24,109 bases of DNA, from NCBI RefSeq assembly GCF_000611645.1, contig NW_014013063.1, positions 1 through 24,109 of the forward strand. The letters run 5' to 3'. Made by a program: the position numbers and the translations under genes. Below are positions 10,664 through 18,771 of this stretch, piece by piece (within the stretch, counting starts at the first letter, position 1; every line of letters begins with the position of its first letter). Below the pieces are notes generated by a model, which was not told the DNA's origin, made no database searches, and worked only from the letters and a program-made list of their open reading frames with translations. This stretch comes from Monoraphidium neglectum. Lineage: Eukaryota; Chlorophyta; Chlorophyceae; Sphaeropleales; Selenastraceae.

Positions 10664-10668
10664 TGTAA
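10664..10668 (+). terminator. Candidate TGTAA polyadenylation signal of LHCII gene B
   Basis: TGTAA lies about 253 bases after the TAG of LHCII gene B, and a second TGTAA follows at 10692-10696. Two closely spaced words in the right orientation fit the green-algal polyadenylation signal and a 3' UTR of roughly 270-310 bases. Confidence 0.5.
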
Positions 10669-11015
10669 AGCGCAGGCTGTCAACGACCAAGTGTAATACA
10701 AATCAACATGTTGGCACAGCTGCCCTGCACCCGTGCAAAGCAGTGAAAGTTGGTTGAGAACAAAGGCAAAGAAAGGGAGCTGCCCTAGCAGAGCTGGTGA
10801 AAGCGGCAGCCGCAAGTTCGAACACTCCTGGTGTGAAATGTTGCCAAGCATCTTGCTTCACAGCTAGGTGGCTTGATGTCCGTTTTCCTGCAGAGCTGCA
10901 GTAGACACGCGACCGGTGAGACTAACCAGATGGCTGTGCTAAATATCAAGTGCCAAGTGAAGACGGAAGGTCTGGTACAGACTCGACCAGCAAAATGGCA
11001 CCTACGTTTTTGCTG

Positions 11016-11195
11016 TACAGTCTTCCCCCGCTACAGTGAACCCATCGGGGGTCGGCGGCACGTTCGCTATAGCCGGCTTGTTCGCTATCGCGAAAACTGA
11101 AATTGGGCAGCTGCTGGTATTGGGGGTAGCGGCGGCGTTCGCTGTAGGCAGGGTTTTCGCTATGGCGGGGTTCTCTGTAGCGGGGGAGGACTGTA
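11016..11195. mobile_element. MITE-like element with 26-bp terminal inverted repeats and TA target duplication
   Basis: The left end, CAGTCTTCCCCCGCTACAG continuing TGAACCC (11018-11043), is matched in inverse complement by 11168-11193 with only two mismatches over 26 bases. The element is 176 bp and is flanked on both sides by the dinucleotide TA (11016-11017 and 11194-11195). The interior repeats short words of the type (C/G)TATAGCGAAC in both orientations. No transposase frame fits inside. TA duplication with ends beginning CAG fits a non-autonomous Tc1/mariner or pogo-type element; the superfamily is an inference. Confidence 0.82.
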
Positions 11196-11318
11196 GGCAC
11201 TTCCCCACAGCCACCCCCATTCACTGATTGCAACTGCCCACCCAAGCTACGCCTGAAGGTACGGGGAGGGCAGGCACTTGGGTTTGCCATTGCTCAGCAC
11301 CCTGCTGTGTGCCCCGCC

Positions 11319-11653
11319 TCACTGCATATTGAGACCGCCCTCTGCTGTGTGCTTATCGCCCCACACATAGTAAATGCCTGCTCTGTGACACTGCAGGTAG
11401 TTTTGCGGGCAAGCGTGCATGCTGGCAGTGTTGGCAACTCCTTCAATCGAATCTTCTGGGATAGGCTCAAGTAGAACGGGTGCGGGAAACCCGAATTGGT
11501 GTAAGCTAATGCTTGCCACACTGTGTGTCTACTACAATGGTGGATGAGAAGCGGGGGGGAGTGGGCAGCGATCGGCACCCACCCACCCAGTCACTCACCA
11601 TGGAAATCTGTCGGCATGATCAGCGGCTTTCGCAGGTACTCTTGAAATCGCTT
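11319..11653 (-). other. Possible coding exons of an unrecognised minus-strand gene
   Basis: Reading minus, 11653-11599 encodes RFQEYLRKPLIMPTDFH and stops at a strong donor GTGAGT (11598-11593). About 90 bases later a stretch with two protein-like open frames follows. One gives FGFPAPVLLEPIPEDSIEGV and ends at 11319; the other gives VWQALAYTNSGFPHPFYLSL and ends at 11294. Phase agreement depends on the acceptor chosen, so I cannot fix a model. An upstream start was not found. It may be the 3' part of a gene divergent from the CBM1 gene, or a decayed fragment. Confidence 0.28.
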
Positions 11654-12242
11654 TAGAGTTTAATTGCTTGTCCGCACCCAGCCTCGATCTTTACGCCAGC
11701 AGGCCGGGAACTCGGGATATTGAAGAGCCGGCTGTTCCTATTGCTCGAGCCCCCAGGCCGCCAAGCACAGGCCAGCAGCTGCCTGATTAATTTATGCGTA
11801 TCTAATTTCTCTAATAGCTGTTTCTGACGTCGATTAGGCCCAAGCACCTTCAAGTATCACCGCGGCTGGCCCCGGTGTGCTAGGCCCGGGTGGCGGACAC
11901 TTGCGGGTGAGCAGGAAGCTGAACGGCATGTTTCGGCGTGCATAATCCCCTGTTGCAGATCAGAGCAGCCCGGGGCACCCGTGGTCTCAGCGCTGATGGG
12001 GCTGCCCTCGCACGTTGGCACCCGCGCTTGCACGACAAGTTCGCGGACGCGTTTCGATGTTGTGAAACGAGTTTGAGATGCACAACGCCGCGTCTGGAAG
12101 GCCCATGCCCCTTGCAGCCGGAGCGCCCACATCCGACGAGTGCGCGCGCTCACACCACCGCGGTTTGTCGCGCAGTTCGCACCCGGCGGGAGGCCTCTAG
12201 CCCTTGTGTGGAGCGATGCGCGACGTCGTGCACACGGGCAGC

Positions 12243-15200
12243 ATGGCCCCGGCCGTGCTGCTGTGCATCCTGGCTGTTGTCCTGGCCGCGCCAACTGCAG
12301 TGGCCCAGCCGCAGCAGCAGCGGCTGAGCCAATGGGACGTGTGCGGCGGCCTCAACAGCCCCTCCAAGAGCGATGCCGCTGTGACGGGCTGCCCACCCGG
12401 CTTTGCCTGCATTCGCCAGGATGAGTGAGCGTCGGCGGGAAGGGGCAGACAGTCTTCGAGCCGTTTGTCATTCGCATGCAAGCTCGGAGGGGAGGGTGGG
12501 GTGGACAAGGGCTGTGACAAACCCGCTCTCCGCTGCCCACATCACACATCCAGGTTCTATTGGCAGTGCAAGGACATAAAAACACTGCAGGGCAACGCCG
12601 CTGAGCTGGCAAAGCAGCCTGAAAAGCAGGGGCAACAGCTGGGAGCACCGGGGCTGCCCCAGGAGGCTCAGGGGAAGCAGACCCAGGTGCAGACTGCTGG
12701 GGGCGCGGAGGTTGTGAAGCCATGGGGGCAGTGCGGCGGCATCACCAACAACCCAGCGGGCACTGACATAGTATGGCCTAACGTTACTTGCCCTCCGGTG
12801 AGTATGGGTGAAGGTGTGAATGTATGGGGGGGGGGAGCCCAGGGGTGAAGGATGGAGTGGGCAAACCCACGCACGCGATGCCCCACCTCTGTCGTGCATG
12901 ACTGCAGCGTAGTCTTATCGTTTGTCATAAGGATAGTGTGTCACAGTGCTGCCCCACACACATTCACTCTGATGTTTGTGTGGCCCATGCGCACATCGCC
13001 TTTCATCCTCAGGGATACGAGTGCGTCCGTCAAGACGGGTGAGTGTGCACTGGGGGGCGGCTGGGCCTGCAGGGAAGGGCCATCCTGTGCATATGCACTG
13101 CAGCGCCGCAGGTGGTTGTGCTAATACATTTGTTTACGCGCTCATCTGCCCCTGATACAGGTGGTTCTACAACTGCAAGTCCATTGCGTCCCTGCAGCTA
13201 CCTGCCGAGGCGAGCCCCAGGCCCACTACGCCGCTGGTTGCCAATGAGACGTCTGCCACTGGAGAGAAGCCCAAAACAGCGGAGCAGCCGCCTGTTCAGG
13301 CGAAGCCCGCAGTAGAGGCAAAGCCGCCTGCCGAGGCCAAGCCCATAGCAGAGCAGAAGCCGCCTGTCGAGGTCAAGCCCACAGCTGAGCAGAAGCCGCC
13401 TGCCGAGGCCAAGCCTACAGCAGAGCGGACGCCGCCTGCCGAGGCGAAGCCTGCAGCAGAGCAGAAGCCGCCTACCGACGCAAAGCCCGCAGCAGAGGAC
13501 AAAGCGCCTGCCGAGGCCAAGCCCGCAGCAGTGGAGAAGCCCGCCGCCAAGGCGCCACAGGAGCCTGAGCCTGCGCCTGCCCCTGCGCCCACGCCTGCGT
13601 CTGCTGCAGGGGCGGGGCCTGTCCCTGAGCCCGTCAAGCTGGCGCTGCAGTTTCCGGGCGTGACTACTGACGAGTTCAAGGCCAAGTATGCGGAGGGTAG
13701 CCTCAAGGCCGTGGCAGAGGTGGCCGGCGTCGACCCTGCAGCGGTGAAGTCGACCGTCACCCCAGCGGGCGCCGGCGGCGCAGCCGCTCGCCGCCTGCTG
13801 GCATCTGGCGGCGTTGACGTGGCGTACACCATCACTGCAGCCGACCGCGACGCTTTGCTCGAGCGCCTCGACACAGCCAGCGCCGACGGTGGCGCTGGGC
13901 TGAACAAGGCGCTCGCTGCAGCCGGCGTGCCCCTCAAGCCGGCTGTATGGATCAACGGCCAGAACAAGGTCCCGGTGGCTCCGGTGGTGACGCCACGCAC
14001 CGCCGAAACGCCGGCTGCCACTGTTCCCGCCCCTGAGCAAGCGACAGGGACACCCGCTGTGAGCCAGAGTGTCGTGATCGGCGCCGTGGTCGGGTCTGTC
14101 CTTGGCGCACTGCTGCTGGTAGCACTGGTGCTGGTATTCTTGCGGCTGCGCCGCCGCAAGGCCGCCGCCGGGCAGGACGCATCACTCCCCGTCAAGCCCA
14201 CCAAGCAGGCTACTCCCGACGTTGAGATGGCCAGTGGCAGGTGAGGAGGGGTGGGGCAGCCATGCTGATGGTGCGGAAGGATACTAGGCGATGCGGTGGC
14301 ATCGTGGGCACCAGGGCTCACGGCGTGAGGGTGGCAAGGGGAGAGGGAAGCAGTTCTGGATGTTCTAGAATCAGCAGCCGGCGGGGCTGTGCGATGCTTG
14401 TTGCACTGCGCCGCACATGCTGTAGATTGTATGTTAGAAGTTGCCTGGATCACTGAGCCCCTGCAGCACTGCTGCGTCCCCCCCGGCTGTGCATCACCCC
14501 ACCCTTCGCAGCGACAAGGCAGCCCAGAGCGGCCGCCCCACGACCGCAGTCACAGCGGCCGCCGCCGGCCACAGCTCGCAGACGCTGCAATCGGCCGCAG
14601 CTGCGGGCGCTGCCGCTGCTGCGGCGCTGCCGGCGCTGCAGCACTCAAGCAGCGGCCGCGCGCCTTCTGCGAGCTTGGCGCCGGCCGAGGCCTTCCCGCG
14701 CTCCTTCAACCCTACGGCCGAGGACACCACCCCCAGCCCCGTCCCTGCCCTCCCACCGGTACGCACCAGCAAGGAGCCCGCTGCCGCGAAGGTTGCCGCC
14801 CCCGCGGCCGCCGCCGCCGCAGGCGTGGCTGCAGCTGCGGCCGCAGCCGTGGCTCCCACAGTGGCGCTGCCCGCGGCGCCCGCAGCGGCGCCCGCACCCG
14901 CGGAGGCGCCCGTGACGCCCAGCTCCTCCGCCGCGGCCGCGGCCCACGAGGACCTGCCGCCCACCCCCGGCAGCCGCCCCGGCAGCGACGGCACCTTCCG
15001 CAGCGGCGACGAGGCGTTTGGGACGCCCCGCAGCACCGCGGGCGGAGCCCCCAGTGAGGTGTCTTTCAAGAGCGCGGGAGCCGGGAGCGGCAGCGAGGCC
15101 AGCTTCCGCACGGTCGGGGGCGCCTCCGCCGCCAGCTTTGCCAGCGCGAGGTCTGCCGCCAGCCGCATGAGCGCCGTGAGCGCGGCCACCTCCTTCAGCA

Positions 15201-15448
15201 AGCACGAGAACGCCTCAGAATTCCCCAAGGCGTTTGTGCCCAGGATACCCGACGAGGGCAGCGCGAGCGGCAGCGACGCCGAGGGTGACGCGCCGCTCGC
15301 GGCGCGCGGCAGCGGTGGGGCCGCCGCAGGCCCGTCGGCTGCGGGCGCGCGCGGTACGACCTCCGCGTCTCGGCTGGCGGGCTCACGGCTGTCTGGTTCC
15401 GGCAAAGACAGCGCTGGCAAGCGCTCCTTCAAGCCCCTCGGTCGCTGA
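12243..15448 (+). CDS. Single-pass membrane protein with two CBM1 modules and a long cytoplasmic tail
   Basis: Five exons, 12243-12424, 12554-12797, 13013-13038 (26 bases), 13161-14240 and 14512-15448, give 822 residues with all phases agreeing. Order of parts: signal peptide MAPAVLLCILAVVLAAPTAVA; a CBM1-like module (W31 to C66, CGG...GC...AC...FYWQC); a spacer; a second, closer CBM1 (WGQCGG at 118-123 to WFYNC at 152-156); seven 12-residue KPPAEAKPxAEQ repeats (193-276); a Pro-Ala hinge; a globular stretch of about 110 residues containing RRLLASGGVDVAYTI; a membrane span at about 455-477 followed by RLRRRK; and a tail of about 340 residues rich in Ala, Ser and Pro. CBM1 is the fungal-type cellulose-binding family, so a wall-contacting surface protein is likely; ligand and signalling are unknown. 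An in-frame ATG at 12216 would add nine residues; 12243 has the better context (AGCATGG). Confidence 0.82.
13285..13536 (+). repeat. Seven tandem 36-bp units (KPPAEAKPxAEQ) in the CBM1 protein
   Basis: Seven consecutive 36-base units encode 12-residue repeats of the form KPPAEAKPxAEQ, with variants such as QPPVQAKPAVEA, KPPVEVKPTAEQ and KPPTDAKPAAED. They would form an extended, charged, Pro-rich stalk between the CBM1 modules and the membrane-proximal domain. Unit divergence suggests an older expansion, with length variation between strains possible. Confidence 0.85.
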
Positions 15449-17123
15449 GCCCCCAGCGGGATGGGCGGTGCAGTTTTGCTGGGTGCGTGGGCAAACACAG
15501 CAAAGCGGGTGGGTTTCAAACGCAGCTGCGCCACCAGGCCGCCTGCTTTCGCTGATGTGACATTCCTCCGTGCAGGCCCGCCCTGCTGGCCACCTGTTTG
15601 CACCTTCATCCCCTCTCGGCGCCACGCCGCTTCGCTCCTTGCCATGCGGGAGTTGTCATGACAGGGGCAAGGAGCAGCCGCTGCTTGATGACGGCGCGCA
15701 CGTTGGTGTGCTCCACCGCACGGGCACATGGGGTGCAGGGGCTCTGGCTGATTTGATAGCTTTCTGTTGGGAATCATTACACAGCATGGTTTGGTTGCCA
15801 TGCTGGGCGTGCCAATTGCAATCGACTGCCTTAGCCACTTGGCACCTCATACAACATGGGCTTACTGCCACAAATGATCGGAGAACACACACTTCTCCCC
15901 CCTCGCCGACAGCACTTTTGGGACAAGAGGGCTATACGGCGTGCGTGCGGGCCTGCGCATGCGCCTTGCTGGCATACGCATGGCGCACAGCAAGGCTTTG
16001 CATATTAAATGACGACCATGCACTATTGCGCGTGCCAGTGCGCCCCTTTTTGCGCAGCCTGGCAAGCGACAAATGAGACTGCCGTGGTGCATTCACATCA
16101 CAAGTACCGGCGAAGCAAGTAATCGCGCTCTAGCGGCCGCCTGCGTGCAACCCACTGCTCAAGGTGACAGGGATGAACCGTAGCTACCCTGGGCGCAAGA
16201 CTCATGCTGCCTCACGTGGTCCTGCCGGCGCCAGGTCCCTGCCAGCCGCTACACGCACTACATCAGCATCAGCACATAATTTATATGAACTTGGAAGTGC
16301 CTGCGTATCTGCGACCATGCATCAGTGTACCTGCAGGTATATGACCGGGTACCTCGCAACCTGCGAGAAGCTCCGGAAGCTGCCTGGCACACACCGCCTG
16401 ACAACCGGAATGCAGGTACTGGGCATGCGTTGTGCATACGTGGCGTCGTGCTGTTCATGCTATGTGACAGAGCGGGGCGTACAGGCTGGTCCGCGCGGAC
16501 TGAGGCGTGTGAGCATCAGCGAGCTAGGGCCAGCTGCACCAGACGAGGGATGGCGGGCCACCTGCTGTGCCTGCTGGTCCTGTACCAGAGGACGGCAAGT
16601 GTGTAGAGTGCGCTTATCATGTGCATGAATGTATGCTTTTTAAGCTGAAAAGTACAGGGTTGGTCGGGTTACAATACGGTAGTGAGGAGGACCCGCTGGA
16701 CCAGAGAATGCGGGCATCAACAACGTTTGATAGCACACGTCTCCATTTGCACAACATCACATCTCAACGTATATCGGCACTTGTGTCCTATCAACCCTCT
16801 CGTGAGTCGGGCTTGATCACCCCAGCTGGCTGGGTGGGTTGAGAGTCAATGGCCGGGCAGCCGCGAGTGAACCTGTTTCCCGACCGCACTCAGCGATTTC
16901 AAAGAGGCAGTATTCGGTTTTTCGGGGGCGGGGACGCCCAGCTGGCCGCTGCGAGGACCGGACGGCTTGGGCAGGGTGCTGCGGGGCGGACGCATGATCA
17001 CACACTGGCCAGGGGACCGAGGGGCGAGGCCAACATACAAAAGCTGATATTGCATTCAAAACATCTGCATTTGCATTGTGCTCTCTATTCCACCCGTGCT
17101 CAGATCCGCGCGTGTCCATCACA
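15449..17123. other. Spacer between the CBM1 gene and the FAS1 gene
   Basis: I found no supported gene in this 1.7 kb. Frames on both strands are short, Cys/His/Arg rich and without motifs. The left end holds the 3' UTR of the CBM1 gene; I did not see a clear TGTAA word near its stop. The right end should hold the FAS1 promoter. A weak TATA-like TACAAAAG lies near 17036, about 88 bases before the ATG. Confidence 0.45.
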
Positions 17124-18079
17124 ATGAGGGTCCTCCTCGCCTCCGTCGTGCTCCTCGCGCTTGCCGGTGAGAATATTGGCACCTGCTTCACAAGTTGCGG
17201 GCGGCTGTATTGGACGAGTGGGCCCCGCAGAGAAGCGTACCTCAACCGACACCCTTCAGCCCTGCAGCACCCTGGTTGGTTGGTGCCTCAACACCCCCGA
17301 CCACCCAGCCACAGGCATGCCCATGCTTGACCCTGGCCTCCCCTACCTATCGCGCTGCTGCCACTACAGGCGCCGCGGTGGCCCAAACCGCCGCTGCCCT
17401 GGCTCCCCAGTCGACCTCGGCTGACGGCAAGCGGTTCTGGAAGGACCCCCTGGTGGCCGCCAAGGCCAACAACCTGACCGCCTTTGCCTCCACTGTCGAA
17501 GCCGCTGGCCTGGCCGACACCGTCGGCGCCCCCGACCTGGTTGCCACCGTGTTTGCCCCCAGCAACGCCGCGTTCAAGGCCCTCCAGGCGTCCACCGACC
17601 CCGTGGTGCAGGACATCCTCAACGACAAGACCAAGCTGGCCGAGGTGCTCAAGTACCACGTCGTGCCCGGGGCCACCATCGGCGCCGCGCGCATCAAGAC
17701 CCTGATCGCCGGCGCCAAGGGCGGCGTGCTGCCCTTCAAGACCCTGGAGGGCGAGAAGGTCAACGCCACCCTCAAGGGCGCCACCATCCTGGTCAACGAC
17801 GTCCCCGTCAGCGGCGGCGACGTGCAGGGCGGCAAGACCCTCATCCACGTGATTGACGATGTGCTCATCCCCCCCACTCTCCTGACCGGCGCGGCCGCGC
17901 CCGCCGCCTCCCCCAGCGCCGCCGCCGTGCCCTCCGCCGCGCCCGCCGCCACCGGCGCCCCCGTTACCGCTGCTCCGGCCTCCTCTCCGGCCCCTGCCGC
18001 CAAGCCGACCAACAGCGCCGGCAGGGTCGCTGCCGGCCTGCTGCTGGCTGTGCCCGCGGCCATCGCTGCCGTCCTCTAA
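17124..18079 (+). CDS. Secreted fasciclin (FAS1) domain protein, probably GPI-anchored
   Basis: Two exons, 17124-17166 and 17370-18079, joined at GTGAGA...CTACAG in matching phase, give 250 residues. The signal peptide MRVLLASVVLLALAGAAVAQ is split by the intron. One FAS1 domain occupies about residues 38-170: H1 motif ATVFAPSNAAF, central KYHVVPG, and H2 motif TLIHVIDDVLIP. Possible N-glycosylation sites are NLT and NAT. A Pro/Ala/Ser-rich stretch follows, and the chain ends in a small-residue site (NSAG) plus a hydrophobic tail (LLLAVPAAIAAVL) with no residues after it, the usual form of a GPI-anchor signal. FAS1 proteins act in cell adhesion and extracellular matrix. It lies in the same orientation as the CBM1 surface protein upstream. 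The ATG has good context (ACAATGA). Confidence 0.92.
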
Positions 18080-18771
18080 GTGCGCACATGTGATGCCCAG
18101 GCATGGCGCCTCGCGGCGGGGCTGTCATCCAACGATGCGCCCTTGCGGCTTCGGCAACTTTTGACCCCAACATACCGGGCACACTGCGCCGCATGGGAGG
18201 GCTGAGGGTAGCAGCGCGCTGCAAGGCTCTCATGTTGCACGCGGCGGCCCCACTCTCTGAAGTTCCCGACAGCCACCTCCTACACTGCAACAGCAGGGGC
18301 GGCGGACGGCACGTTTTTTCCCGCGCAGCTCGCCGGCTCTGCTCAGCTCTGCACTGCGCCTGTAGCCGGGCGTTGCCTGAACTCACATCGCTGCGCTTTC
18401 CTCGCTTTACTCGCACGTGCGCCTCACTCGGCTGCGCCACACCTGTAAGGAGTGATGCGAGATCAAAGCTGCGACTACTTGTTGCTTGCAGCCATACAAC
18501 CAGCCATGGGGATGCGGACCAGCCCTGAAGCTGCAGCGCCAGCACTGAGCAGCCTTTTGGTGGCCAGCACTTGTGCAGGCTGACACAAAGTTGTGGAGGC
18601 AGCCGGCGGGTTGCCCCAAAGAAACTTCTTGTGCAACATGTCCATGAGAAAACAAATGCATGCAAGACATCAGGTCAATATGCCATTGTGTTATGGGTAC
18701 TCCATGAAATGCAGGGTGAGGGGCATGTTGCAGCACCACACCTGCCATAAAAATGCGTCGGACCATGAAAC
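18080..18771. other. Convergent 3' spacer between FAS1 and OPR genes
   Basis: The FAS1 gene (plus) and the OPR gene (minus) end toward each other across about 690 bases. No coding exon is supported. A TGTAA word at 18444-18448 is in the right orientation for FAS1 but about 365 bases past its stop. Confidence 0.5.
18444..18448 (+). terminator. Candidate TGTAA polyadenylation signal of the FAS1 gene
   Basis: TGTAA in plus orientation about 365 bases after the FAS1 stop codon. It is the only such word I saw in this spacer on that strand, so a 3' UTR of roughly 380 bases is suggested. Confidence 0.35.

Larger units (their letters stand above)
10412..12242. other. Spacer between LHCII gene B and the CBM1 membrane protein gene
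   Basis: This 1.8-kb stretch contains the 3' region of LHCII gene B with two TGTAA words, a MITE-like element at 11016-11195, and possible minus-strand exons at 11319-11653. A TGACGTCG word lies near 11825. The last few hundred bases should hold the promoter of the gene starting at 12243. I could not support any complete gene here. Confidence 0.45.

Noticed and set aside
10776..10830. tRNA- or SINE-like pattern: TAGCAGAGCTGG resembles a Pol III A box and AGTTCGAACAC a B box
   Set aside because: The spacing between the boxes is only 18 bases, no acceptor or anticodon stem folds, and the B box lacks its final conserved C.
12204..12242. Earlier start for the CBM1 protein
   Set aside because: The 12204 codon is TTG. 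ATG 12216 is possible but in weaker context; it would only lengthen the signal peptide by nine residues.
13198..14453. Minus-strand open frames of 280 and 385 residues opposite CBM1 exon 4
   Set aside because: They mirror the plus-strand repeats (Gly/Arg/Leu or Ala/Ser/Gly periodicity) and have no independent evidence.
14494..15801. 435-residue minus-strand open frame opposite CBM1 exon 5
   Set aside because: It is an antisense shadow caused by the GC-rich, Ala-rich coding sequence; the plus frame joins exon 4 in phase and ends cleanly.
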